57,792 nt of DNA from an uncultured Flavobacteriaceae bacterium (GTDB lineage Bacteria; Bacteroidota; Bacteroidia; Flavobacteriales; Flavobacteriaceae), in the NCBI GenBank assembly GCA_947486785.1, contig CANKUU010000021.1, forward strand, positions 1 through 57,792, read 5' to 3'. Numbering within the stretch: the stretch's first letter is position 1; every line of letters starts with the position of its first letter. Below are positions 44,380 to 53,477 of the stretch, one piece after another. The notes beneath the pieces were generated by a model. That model saw only the letters and a list, made by a program, of their open reading frames with translations, was not told where the DNA came from and did no database searches. Both the position numbers and the translations under genes were made by a program.

Positions 44380-44609
44380 AAGAATTAGAACAATTTAAAG
44401 TAGGGTTGCATAATTTCAACGGCGAGCAAGATACAATATATTCATTTTTATAGGCTAAACTATTGTTTGATCTGTTATTGATCATAAGCAGCGTTATCCT
44501 TATAAAACCTTTCATTTCCGTTAATTATTATAAAAATTCCAATTATAAAATTTGATAAGCGCAGAAGGTAATAAGTTTTATATTAACTACTTTGAATGTG
44601 GACGTTATA

Positions 44610-45221
44610 CTAGCGCCCTAGTTTGTTTTTCATAATTTTCGCAACGGCTTTTGATTGGGCATCACCATTTTCTAATTTTGAAATTATTTTCGGATGGTCT
44701 TGTGGTCTGCCTTGAGATAATTTATAGGTAGCTTGAATGTCTTCAATTTTGATTTCAAAACCTACAATTCCTTTAATTTGCTTAATTGTATTTTTAGACA
44801 TGTGTTTTAATGAGACAGGATCTTTTGACTCTTTTTCGTATTTGTCTACCAACTTATTTAAGCCCTTTAATACTGCTGTTTCGTCTTGTATTTTTAAGGT
44901 GCCATAAACGTGCAAGGCAATATAGTTCCAAGTAGGAACGTCTTCTTCTTTGTACCAAGACGAAGAAATGTAACTATGAGGTCCATTAAAAATACAAAGT
45001 ACCTGTGTTTCTGGCTTAAAATACTTCCATTGCGGATTTGCTTTAGCGATATGCCCTACAAGAATATCATCGTTATGTTCGTCAACATCGAGCTGTAAGG
45101 GTATGTGGGTTGCCCAAGGTTTACCATCAACTTGATTTATTAAAATGCCAAAGCCATTGTTAGCTATGAAATCTTTAATTTCGGTACTATCTAGGTTTTT
45201 GTAGGCGCTAGGTGTAAACAT
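44610..45221 (-). CDS. PaiB-type FMN-binding protein
   Basis: This protein of 203 residues opens with MFTPSAYKNLDSTEIKDFIA, the typical PaiB start. The split-barrel flavin-reductase fold shows PWATHIPLQLD, GHIAKANPQWKYF, LCIFNGPHSYISSSWY and PTWNYIALHVYG. The Bacillus relative is described as a negative regulator of sporulation and protease genes, but FMN binding is the conserved trait. The stop is 3 bases from the phosphatase-family gene upstream (start 46064), so they may be co-transcribed. Confidence 0.8.
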   Translation of the reverse strand: MFTPSAYKNLDSTEIKDFIANNGFGILINQVDGKPWATHIPLQLDVDEHNDDILVGHIAKANPQWKYFKPETQVLCIFNGPHSYISSSWYKEEDVPTWNYIALHVYGTLKIQDETAVLKGLNKLVDKYEKESKDPVSLKHMSKNTIKQIKGIVGFEIKIEDIQATYKLSQGRPQDHPKIISKLENGDAQSKAVAKIMKNKLGR

Positions 45222-45224
45222 GTT

Positions 45225-46064
45225 TTACTTAGTTGTTAGGGTACTAAAAACGGGTAAATGATCAGAAATATGTTTGTTGTTAGATAATCGCCTATCGATG
45301 TGATTGTAGTTTTTTACCCGAAAATGCTTCGTAAAAATATAATCGATTCGATCTGTAATGGGGGTGTTAGGTTTAAAACCATTAAATGTACCTTTTGGCC
45401 CTGAATTAGGTACTTCAGAAATTGTTATAGCATCATCTATTTTACTTTTCAATAGTTGAATTGCTTTTGTTTTTGGGCTTAAGTTTAAATCTCCCATTAA
45501 AATAACGGGTTTTTTTAACGTATTTAATTCCTTAATTTTTCTAAGAATAAGTTTTACTGACTTTTTTCTTGCAGTAGTTCCCTTATGATCAAAGTGCGTA
45601 TTAAATACCCAAGTTTGCTCTTTTGTAATCTTGTTTTGAAATAGTCCGTAGGTGCAAATACGCTCTAAAGCGGCATCCCATCCCACCGAGATTTTAGTAG
45701 GAGTTTTCGATAGCCAAAATGTTTTTGAGTTTAATAGTGTATATTTTGTATTATCATAAAAAATAGGGGAGAACTCTCCTTTTTCTTTACCATCTTCTCG
45801 GCCAACACCAATATAACTGTAATCTGGCATAGCTTGGTTGAGGAAGTGTAGTTGGTTAGCAAGAACTTCTTGCATACCTATAAAATCCGCTGAATTATTT
45901 TTTAAAAGTGTAACCATTGCTTGCTTTCTATCATTCCAGTTGTTTACCGTATCATTCGTATTATCGTACTTAATGTTATAGGTGATTACTTTAATTTCTT
46001 GTGCATACATTGGCAACAAAAACCAATGGAATAATAAGACCGCCAATAGTTTGTTAAAAGGCAT
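45225..46064 (-). CDS. secreted endonuclease/exonuclease/phosphatase family protein
   Basis: The protein has 279 residues from ATG 46064, where a signal peptide begins (LLAVLLFHWFLLPMYAQ). The longer frame to 46190 would bury it. Catalytic motifs of the DNase I-like fold are VITYNIKYDN, GMQEVLANQ, NTHFDHKG, LMGDLNLSP and the terminal SDHLP. Extracytoplasmic members hydrolyse phosphodiesters in nucleic acids, lipids or inositol phosphates; the substrate is not evident here. Confidence 0.8.
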   Translation of the reverse strand: MPFNKLLAVLLFHWFLLPMYAQEIKVITYNIKYDNTNDTVNNWNDRKQAMVTLLKNNSADFIGMQEVLANQLHFLNQAMPDYSYIGVGREDGKEKGEFSPIFYDNTKYTLLNSKTFWLSKTPTKISVGWDAALERICTYGLFQNKITKEQTWVFNTHFDHKGTTARKKSVKLILRKIKELNTLKKPVILMGDLNLSPKTKAIQLLKSKIDDAITISEVPNSGPKGTFNGFKPNTPITDRIDYIFTKHFRVKNYNHIDRRLSNNKHISDHLPVFSTLTTK

Positions 46065-46898
46065 AATTTTAATTTTTAAGATGATTTGTTTTAGTTTTTT
46101 AATTCTATTAGTAGGCACCTCAAAATGCCAAGTGTTGTCAAATGAGTGAATAGGTGAAATTTGTTTTCTTCGATATTTTTTTGTTGCCATATTTAATTTT
46201 CATTACGCCATTAGGTTTGGCGCTATCTCATTTGTCTTTTGACAATAGTACAAGTTTTCGTAATTAAAATTAGCTAATTTTTTAGATTAAGACATTTAAA
46301 AAAAGCAAACACATCTTGTTGTTATAAAAAAACTAAAAGTACTAATCTTTCTATTTCCTATGCAGCCTAAGCTTTATATTATTGTTCATTACACAAAGAA
46401 GAATACCAAATCTTTTGTAGGTTATAACGAAAGCACTTCGATTAACTTTTGAAGGTAAATAGCAAAATGGATGTAGCTTTTATTTTTTCTATTTTTTAAA
46501 CTATTGTTTTTGCTGGAATATGAGAGGCGGAAAATAGGCTAGGCACAATTTTCTAGAGGATAACAAGCGTAAAACTTAAACTTAGCCCACTTTGCGCCTA
46601 AAATAGACTAGTGTTCGCTTACTCCTTAAAGGTGAAAATCATCCTTATTTAGCTCAGATTTAGTGATATTAGTTTCAGAAACTAGTTGTTTTCTTGCGTT
46701 TTACCCAGTATTTTGAAAATACTAAAAGTTGCATTTTAAAGTGTAACTAGTTAGTTTATAGATGTTTAACCAAATCTTTACAGTCGCAAATAAGTACTAT
46801 CGTTGCTGATGTATTTTTGTTTCAGTAACATCAAATAATGGTCTATTCCACCACTTAAAAAATAGCCTGATAATTTTTATGATTTGCCCGGTTACTTT
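46065..46898. other. long gap upstream of the phosphatase-family gene
   Basis: The first part (to 46190) is an in-frame upstream extension I consider untranslated. The remainder has no ORF over about 30 codons and no stem with a T tract. Nothing is recognised. Confidence 0.4.
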
Positions 46899-48203
46899 TT
46901 AGTCCTTTTTTGTGGAGCTACCGCTATTGGTATTTCTATTTTTATTGCGATTTCTGTTACGATTTCTATTTCGGTTAGAATTCCTTGAACTGTTTGAAGA
47001 TTTATTTGAGTTTGAATTTTTAGATCTACCGGTCGGCCGTCGTGGGGTTGTTTCCTGTTCAGAAAGCTCATCCATAAACGGATGTTCTCCTAGTCTTGGC
47101 ACTTGTTGGTTAATTAATTTCTCTATATCTCTAAGATAAGGGCGTTCTTCCGCCATACAAAAAGATAGTGCAATACCACTTGCATTGGCACGACCAGTTC
47201 TTCCTATGCGGTGAACATAAGTTTCTGAAACATTTGGTAGATCAAAATTGATAACCAAAGCTAAATCATCAACATCAATACCGCGGGCAGCAATATCGGT
47301 AGCTACTAAGACCTTTAATGCACCATCTTTAAAGGCACCTAATGCTTTTTGGCGTGCTGTTTGTGATTTGTTTCCGTGTATGGCAGCTGAGCTAATATTC
47401 GCCTGCCCTAGCTTTTTAACAATTTTGTTGGCGCCATGTTTGGTTCTTGAAAAAACCAATACTGAATCGTTTGGTCGCTTTTCTAAGAGATACACAAGAA
47501 GATTTGTTTTATTGGCCTTACTCACAAAATATACCCCTTGCTCTACTTTTTCGGCAGTTGCCTGTCGCGGTTTTATAGTAACCCTTTCAAAATCTCCTAA
47601 TATTTTACGAGACAATTCAACAATTGTTTTTGGCATAGTTGCTGAAAAGAAAAGCGATTGCCTTTTGGGTGGAAGCTTCGCAATAATCTTTTTAATATCA
47701 TGAATGAACCCCATGTCTAACATTTGATCGGCTTCATCAAGTACAACAAATTTCAAGTCTCTAAAACTTATAAACCCTTGGTTCATTAAATCAAGCAATC
47801 TACCTGGTGTAGCAATAAGAATATCTACTCCTGCTCTAAGTTCATTTACTTGCTTTGCTTGCTTAACGCCCCCAAAAATTACGGTATTTTTAAGTCCCGT
47901 ATATTTTCCGTAGGCAGTAAAACTTTCTCCAATCTGTATGGCCAATTCACGAGTCGGCGTAACTATCAAGGCTTTTACTTTTCGTTTGTTTTGTCGTAAA
48001 CTGATACCTTGGTAAAGATGATGTAGAATTGGAATGCCAAAGGCGGCGGTTTTTCCTGTTCCTGTTTGTGCTACCCCTAAAAGGTCTTTGCCTTGAAGTA
48101 GAATCGGAATGGATTGTTCTTGTATCGGAGTAGGATTGGTATAGTTTTCTTCTTTGAGTGCTTTGAGTATAGGCTCTGCGAGCCCCAGTTCTTTAAATGT
48201 CAT
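46899..48203 (-). CDS. rhlE: DEAD-box RNA helicase (RhlE type)
   Basis: This protein has 434 residues. All helicase motifs are visible: the Q motif (NPTPIQEQSIP), AQTGTGKTAAFG at 45-56, PTRELAIQIGE, VLDEADQMLDMGF, FFSATMPK, ATDIAARGIDVDD and HRIGRTGRA. From about residue 378 the tail is low complexity, rich in Asn, Arg and Ser (SSNSSRNSNRNRNRNRNRN and on), likely disordered and RNA-binding. It unwinds short RNA duplexes in ribosome assembly or mRNA decay. TACCTTTG at 48227-48220 is a probable -7 promoter element. Confidence 0.9.
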   Translation of the reverse strand: MTFKELGLAEPILKALKEENYTNPTPIQEQSIPILLQGKDLLGVAQTGTGKTAAFGIPILHHLYQGISLRQNKRKVKALIVTPTRELAIQIGESFTAYGKYTGLKNTVIFGGVKQAKQVNELRAGVDILIATPGRLLDLMNQGFISFRDLKFVVLDEADQMLDMGFIHDIKKIIAKLPPKRQSLFFSATMPKTIVELSRKILGDFERVTIKPRQATAEKVEQGVYFVSKANKTNLLVYLLEKRPNDSVLVFSRTKHGANKIVKKLGQANISSAAIHGNKSQTARQKALGAFKDGALKVLVATDIAARGIDVDDLALVINFDLPNVSETYVHRIGRTGRANASGIALSFCMAEERPYLRDIEKLINQQVPRLGEHPFMDELSEQETTPRRPTGRSKNSNSNKSSNSSRNSNRNRNRNRNRNKNRNTNSGSSTKKD

Positions 48204-48219
48204 ATAAATTTATAAGCGG

Positions 48220-48227
48220 CAAAGGTA
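48220..48227 (-). promoter_or_regulatory. probable -7 element of the DEAD-box helicase gene
   Basis: TACCTTTG on the minus strand, 17 bases before the start codon, fits TAnnTTTG. No TTG is seen at the -33 distance. Confidence 0.4.
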
Positions 48228-48349
48228 CTGTTATTTACAGAATTGCACTTTGTAGCGTTAAAAGAACATGAAAGAAAATAAACTATATCATGTTTGATGT
48301 ATCTATATTTTTTCATTTAATGGGTTTAAAAGATAATTTACTACTCATT

Positions 48350-49909
48350 TTAATTATTGTAGCATTCAATAGCAGCTTCTGCACAGCGTTCACCATCCAT
48401 GGCTGCAGATACTATACCACCAGCATATCCACCACCTTCTCCGCATGGATATAAGCCTTTTATTTCTGGATGTTCTAATTTTTCATTTCTAGGGATGCTC
48501 ACAGGCGATGAAGTTCTCGATTCTACGCCTACAATATTTGCTTCTGAAGTGTAAAAGCCTTTCATTTTTTTGCCAAATTCGGCAAAACCTGCTCGTAGTC
48601 GGCTTCCTATTAACTTGGGAAGTAGTGAGTGGAGCGGTGCAGATTTAAGACCAGGTTGGTATGAAGTAGGGTTTAAAGTGTTAGAAATTTTTCCTTCAAC
48701 AAAATCTGTTAATCTTTGTGAAGGAGCACTTTGCGTTCTTCCACCTGAAGTAAAAGATAAATGCTCTAAGTTTTTTTGATATACTAAGCCTCTTAGTTCA
48801 CCATGCGCTTCAAATTTGTGTAAATCTTTATGAACGTCAATTTCAACGACAATTCCAGAGTTCGCATAAAGATTGTTTCTTTTAGAAGGTGACATGCCGT
48901 TTACTACTACTTCGTCTGGTGCTGTTGCAGCGGGTACGATAAAACCACCTGGACACATGCAAAAAGAGTACACCCCTTTGCCTTTAGTTTGATGAACCAG
49001 GCTGTAAGAGGCTGCAGGCAGTAACTCGTTGCGTTCGCCTTTGCAATGATATTGAATAGCGTCTATAATATGTTGTGGATGTTCTACCCTAACTCCCATA
49101 GCAAAGGACTTCGCTTTAAGCGCAATGTTTTTCTTTTGAAGTAGATAAAAAATATCTCGTGCCGAATGACCTGTAGCTAAAATTACTCGTTGTGAATTTA
49201 CACTTTTGTTATCATTTAAAATTATGGATTTAAGGATGTTATCTTTTATTATTAGATCTGTTACTTTAGTGTTAAAATGGACTTCTCCGCCATGATTAAT
49301 AATGGTTTCTCTAATGTTTTGAACAATTTTAGGTAGTTTGTTTGTGCCAATGTGTGGATGTGCGTCTACTAATATTTCTTCGGAAGCTCCATGGTATACT
49401 AAGCTTTCAAAAACGCGACGTACATCTCCTCTTTTTAAGCTTCTAGTATATAGTTTTCCGTCGGAATACGTGCCAGCACCACCTTCGCCAAAGCAATAGT
49501 TACTTTCTTTATTTACAAAATGATCTTGATTTATTGCTTTTAAGTCGCGTCGTCGGTCTTTTACATTTTTTCCACGTTCAAAAACGACGGGCTTAAAACC
49601 TAGCTCTAAGCAACGAAGTGCAGCCCACATTCCCGCAGGGCCAAAGCCAATGATGTGCACAGGCTTAGCGTTAGATACATCTTTGTATCGAAAATCATAC
49701 GTGCTAGTTTTAGGCATAGGCTCGTTAATATAGACTTCAAGTTTGTAGTTGAAATAAATGGTAGGTTTGCGCGCATCAATAGATTTGCGTTTTACTTTTA
49801 TTTTAATATTACTTTCTAAAAGACCTAAGCGTTTTGCTGTTATAGCTTTAATTCCGCTAGATTGCGCTTCTTCCTCTAGGCTAACTCGTAATTGAATTTC
49901 TCTAATCAT
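48350..49909 (-). CDS. FAD-dependent oxidoreductase (COG2509 type)
   Basis: This flavoprotein has 519 residues. After a ~90-residue alpha/beta lead, the FAD motif is VHIIGFGPAGMWAALRCLEL. Further family stretches are NYCFGEGGAGTYSDGKLYTR, LATGHSARDIF, FCMCPGGFIVPAAT and the final CGEGGGYAGGIVSAAMDG, which closes the FAD site. This matches the large uncharacterised FAD-dependent dehydrogenase family found in many bacteria. The substrate is unknown. It is upstream of the helicase gene on the same strand with a 146-base gap. Confidence 0.8.
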   Translation of the reverse strand: MIREIQLRVSLEEEAQSSGIKAITAKRLGLLESNIKIKVKRKSIDARKPTIYFNYKLEVYINEPMPKTSTYDFRYKDVSNAKPVHIIGFGPAGMWAALRCLELGFKPVVFERGKNVKDRRRDLKAINQDHFVNKESNYCFGEGGAGTYSDGKLYTRSLKRGDVRRVFESLVYHGASEEILVDAHPHIGTNKLPKIVQNIRETIINHGGEVHFNTKVTDLIIKDNILKSIILNDNKSVNSQRVILATGHSARDIFYLLQKKNIALKAKSFAMGVRVEHPQHIIDAIQYHCKGERNELLPAASYSLVHQTKGKGVYSFCMCPGGFIVPAATAPDEVVVNGMSPSKRNNLYANSGIVVEIDVHKDLHKFEAHGELRGLVYQKNLEHLSFTSGGRTQSAPSQRLTDFVEGKISNTLNPTSYQPGLKSAPLHSLLPKLIGSRLRAGFAEFGKKMKGFYTSEANIVGVESRTSSPVSIPRNEKLEHPEIKGLYPCGEGGGYAGGIVSAAMDGERCAEAAIECYNN

Positions 49910-50157
49910 AGGGTAAATTTACTGGAATTTTAGCAGCAGGCTTAAGGTAAAGATAATGTCATTTAATTATTTTAAAGTTATGGTCTATTTAGGCATGTAT
50001 TTTGTGTTCATCTTACTCGTTTAAATTGCTTTTGCTTGGTATAGAAAGTGTTTTTTTGTTTTTAAAAAACTAAGCGCTTCAAATTTATCATTTAAAATTA
50101 ATAGTTAGGTTGTCTTATTTTTCATCAACTTTGCAGTGGTAACAAATGTAAATTCCT

Positions 50158-50571
50158 ATGGTTTATTTCTTGAGGTTTTCTATTTTTTTAATGATGGTTT
50201 CTTTTGTAAGTGCCCAAAACACGAGCGATATAGAGGTAACCATACTTAACATTCAAAGCGATAAAGGACAAGTTTTAGTAGGTTTGTATAACTCAGAAGA
50301 TACTTGGCTAAATACGCCTTTTAGAGGTATTTTTGGAGAAATTAAAGATAGAAAATGCGTAGTTACTTTTTCTGAAATTCCTTTTGGTGTCTATGGTGTG
50401 TCTGCTTTTCATGATAAAGATAGTGACGGTGAACTAGATACTTTTTTGGGTGTACCTACTGAAGATACAGGTAGCTCTAACGATGCTCCTGCGAAATTTG
50501 GACCCCCAAAATGGGAAGTTGCAAAAATTGAAGTATCAGAGAAGATTACTAAACAGACGATTCACTTCTGA
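50158..50571 (+). CDS. DUF2141 secreted protein
   Basis: This protein of 137 residues has a signal peptide (FLRFSIFLMMVSFVSAQ). The mature part is a single beta-sandwich: IEVTILNIQSDKGQVLVGLY, FSEIPFGVYGVSAFHDKDSDG and a SNDAPAKFGPPKWEVAKIEV end, all typical of DUF2141. HDKDSDGELDTF looks like a metal or surface loop. Function is unknown. CAACTTTG at 50126-50133 may be a degenerate -7 element. Confidence 0.75.
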   Translation: MVYFLRFSIFLMMVSFVSAQNTSDIEVTILNIQSDKGQVLVGLYNSEDTWLNTPFRGIFGEIKDRKCVVTFSEIPFGVYGVSAFHDKDSDGELDTFLGVPTEDTGSSNDAPAKFGPPKWEVAKIEVSEKITKQTIHF

Positions 50572-50889
50572 ATAGGCTTTTGGTTTATGTGAAATTTAAA
50601 TCTTATTGCTTTAAAATACTTACTATGAGTACAATACGATTTTTTTTAGCCCTATTTGTTGACGTCTTCTCAGCTGTTATTAGCAAGATATAGTGGTATG
50701 CTGAAATATTTTTGTTCTTGGATAACGTGTAATTATTAGGGCGTTAAAATTTATTTCTTTAATTCAAATGAATAACTTTTGGGCTTTTATTTTCTAAATG
50801 AAAGTTAGCTCTGGTTTGCAAATACTAAATTTTCAATAAATACGGGAGTATATGTAATCGAATCAGGCTAGCTGTTGTAAACAGTACAA

Positions 50890-51042
50890 CTTTCTTATGA
50901 TTTATTTAGGTATTGTGAATGTAATTAGTCAAAGCGGATAAGGCGTCGCAAGAATGCTCTTAAATCTCTTGGTGTAACAAAATGTTTGAATCTTAGCGAT
51001 GCGGTATACGGCGCACCAACCGATGAATTGTTTATTTGCTAA
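50890..51042 (+). pseudogene. relic of a rhodanese-like domain
   Basis: Around 50914 one frame reads IVNVISQSG, corresponding to the active-site strand xVCxSG of rhodaneses. After a frame change, the frame from 50950 reads KNALKSLGVTKCLNLSDAVY and ends at TAA 51042. This is the C-terminal part of a rhodanese domain such as that found at the end of MoeB/ThiF-like proteins. The catalytic cysteine is replaced and the upstream part is gone. Confidence 0.45.
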
Positions 51043-51731
51043 TTCTTGTATTTAACTAAGGCTTATACGTCTTAAAGCTTTGCTGTTGAAATTTTTGAAC
51101 ATTTGGCGGTAAATACTGCTGTAATTTTTGCTGATGGAAGTCAGGGGTACACTAAAAGAACATAAATAAAAAAGCATTAATGTTGATTAGGGTCAATTGA
51201 TGATGGAAATTTTTAATGCGTATTTTATTCCATCAATCATTTAGGTCAGGCTTTTAAAAATTAACTCTAGATTTGGACGATAATATAAAAGTTTTGTAAA
51301 GTTCCTTAGTTCGATAGAATTGAAAATGATTTACGTTTAGGTTAAGATCTTAATATTTTTCTTATTGATAAGTTTGAGTATTTGCGGTTAAAACAATGGG
51401 GGGGGTGTGTGGTTGATGTTGCAGGCCTAAATAATTTGTTTAGGTAACATGAGTTCGGTTAAAAAATATGAGCTAAAGTTAAGACCTTGTTTATGTTTGG
51501 TAGTGTTTTTTTTAATAGTGAAAAATTAGGTCAAAGGTGTTTTTCTCTTATCTATTATTGGAGGCTTCAAAGCATGCTAAATAGCATTTTTTAATAAGAA
51601 ATTACGCTGAGTGAAGATAATTTAATTTAATTGAAGTTATAGTTTTATTGATGATATTTAAATTATTGATTTTAAAATATTTAAATATAACTATAGATTT
51701 TTCTTATACTAGCTATTTTGATTTAAAAAGA
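51043..51731. other. gene-free decayed stretch
   Basis: There are broken short frames and AT-rich sequence, with a run of G residues near 51400. Together with 50572-50889 it forms a gene-poor region around the rhodanese relic. Confidence 0.35.
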
Positions 51732-52919
51732 CTATTTTTTAATTCGATTTTCATCGAAAGATGAAGGTAGTAATTTTGGAATTAATTTGATAAAAATAGG
51801 TAGTAATACTGCGCCACCTGGCAACAAAAAAATAGCTAAAGAAGGAATGCTTTTAAAAATATCGATTAACTGATTTTGTACTTTTTTTTTCTCTTCCGAA
51901 CTTAAGTCAGTACTTGCAGATTTTGAAATTAGAGCAACTAATTCTTTGCTTTCTGAAAGTTCATTTTGCAGCCGTTTTCGATTTCGAATAATAAGTTTAT
52001 TTACAATTTTAGCCATGCTGTCGTAAAATTGTACGGCAAGATTTGTATCCTTTAAAAAAGGAATATCATCTGCATTAGTTTTAAAAAAGTAAGCAACTTC
52101 TTCGATAGATTTTGTTATCGTTTGTTCAGACAATCCGAGATCGTACCCAATGTTAAATATAAAATCGGATTCTTTCGACTCAAGTAATTGATCTTCCCAA
52201 ACTGCTAAGCATGCGATATCTAAAAAATATTGATTTTCCCATTTTTGAAAATTGAGATAGAGCTTCTCTCGGTAGGTTTTGTCTACAATCTTTTTTTCGC
52301 TATCAATAAAGGTTAATGATGCCGCAAAAACTTGGGCTAAGCGCTCATCACTTTTGTTTTTTTGCTTTGAACTTAGCGCATGGTAGGTAATGTTAATAGC
52401 GATATATTCTAAATTTTGGGCATATGCTTTTATGTTTTCGCGATCGTTTAAATACTTTTTAAAAATTAAAACATCAATAAATAAGAGTGAGTTAGTGATG
52501 ATACTATTAAATGTTTTGCTAATAACATTATCCTGAAGATATACCCTAGAATCAATTAATTTTTCTAACTGAGCTGCGGTTTTAGAGCCTGTTAAAATTT
52601 TATCTAAAAAAGAAATCTGCCGAATACCTAAATCTTGATAGAAACTAAAAATGGTTTCTAAAAAGATTTCAAAATCTACGCTTTTTGTATGAACAGCATA
52701 GGTTTGGTATAAGGCGGTGAGAAGGTTTATTTTAGCTTTTTCATCTTCAGAAAGTGTATGCTCTGATAAAATAAAGTTCTGTATACGAATGTTAACTCCG
52801 TAAACGAAACCAGTTTTTTTTAATTGGTTGTAGACCTCTTCAAAGGTATCATACGCTACGTTGGCTTCACTTACTATCTCACCAAACTTATTAATCCAAC
52901 CAGTTGCAGAAGGGTTCAT
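51732..52919 (-). CDS. LETM1-related protein (biofilm-associated annotation group)
   Basis: This protein of 395 residues is mostly helical with no N-terminal signal. The C-terminus SIPSLAIFLLPGGAVLLPIF then IKLIPKLLPSSF is the membrane-associated motif shared with the eukaryotic mitochondrial protein LETM1. The rest matches a Bacteroidota family usually named LETM1-related biofilm-associated protein. The bacterial function is not firmly known. CAAATGTA at 52940-52947 (TACATTTG on the minus strand) is a likely -7 element just before the start. Confidence 0.75.
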   Translation of the reverse strand: MNPSATGWINKFGEIVSEANVAYDTFEEVYNQLKKTGFVYGVNIRIQNFILSEHTLSEDEKAKINLLTALYQTYAVHTKSVDFEIFLETIFSFYQDLGIRQISFLDKILTGSKTAAQLEKLIDSRVYLQDNVISKTFNSIITNSLLFIDVLIFKKYLNDRENIKAYAQNLEYIAINITYHALSSKQKNKSDERLAQVFAASLTFIDSEKKIVDKTYREKLYLNFQKWENQYFLDIACLAVWEDQLLESKESDFIFNIGYDLGLSEQTITKSIEEVAYFFKTNADDIPFLKDTNLAVQFYDSMAKIVNKLIIRNRKRLQNELSESKELVALISKSASTDLSSEEKKKVQNQLIDIFKSIPSLAIFLLPGGAVLLPIFIKLIPKLLPSSFDENRIKK

Positions 52920-53217
52920 TAGCTCTTAATTTAGATAGTCAAATGTAGCTAAAATTAGTTAGCTTATTTAGAGGAGCTAATTTATATCAAACTGTACTTT
53001 AAATAGGCGCGAATCTAATCGCTATTAGATGTGCCAAATAATCACTTAACATTAAATTTTAAGCGGTTTCATATTCATAGGGTGGTATGCAAATAAAAAC
53101 ACGTGTTTACAGCTTCAATTACATCGGTTGGTTTTCATTATTAAACTATAGTATGGCGGGTGTAAATACCAATAACTCTTAAAGAGTATGAACCAAAATA
53201 AAAGTAAATTAAAGATT
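52920..53217. other. intergenic region between divergent transcripts
   Basis: It contains the probable -7 element TACATTTG (minus, 52947-52940) of the LETM1-related gene and a perfect ACTCTTAAAGAGT near 53174. No ORF is seen. Confidence 0.35.
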
Positions 53218-53252
53218 TATGTAGGTATTTTCCTACATATTACATATATTTG
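53218..53252 (+). promoter_or_regulatory. palindrome plus -7 element before the 34-residue ORF
   Basis: TATGTAGG (53218-53225) and CCTACATA (53232-53239) form an 8-bp palindrome with a 6-base spacer. TATATTTG follows at 53245-53252. The palindrome occupies the space between -33 and -7, a usual operator position. Confidence 0.4.
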
Positions 53253-53317
53253 TTTTAAAATGCCCCCAATTTAACATAAAACAGAATACATATTTGTAAA
53301 CTACCTATTAAACTTCT

Positions 53318-53422
53318 ATGGAATTTTTTTTATTTTTTTTATGGATCGCTGTTATGCTCTTCTTAATTCTAAGAGTATACTTTGCTTGGAGAGAGCTTCA
53401 AAAGACGAAGAGAAACAAATAA
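53318..53422 (+). CDS. 34-residue single-span membrane protein
   Basis: From ATG 53318 the frame encodes one hydrophobic helix (FFLFFLWIAVMLFLILRVYF) followed by a short basic tail (WRELQKTKRNK). A promoter-like TATATTTG and a palindrome lie 65-100 bases upstream. Small proteins of this shape are easily missed by gene finders. Function is unknown. It runs towards the convergent MMPL gene. Confidence 0.45.
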   Translation: MEFFLFFLWIAVMLFLILRVYFAWRELQKTKRNK

Positions 53423-53477
53423 TTTTTAAACCCTACCCAGTAAGAACAGTTTTAAATCCATCTTAATTTATCGGCAT

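Noticed and set aside
46912-47703. Open frames antisense to the DEAD-box helicase gene
   Set aside because: They are mirror effects of the repetitive Asn/Arg-coding tail and conserved helicase codons; composition is not protein-like.
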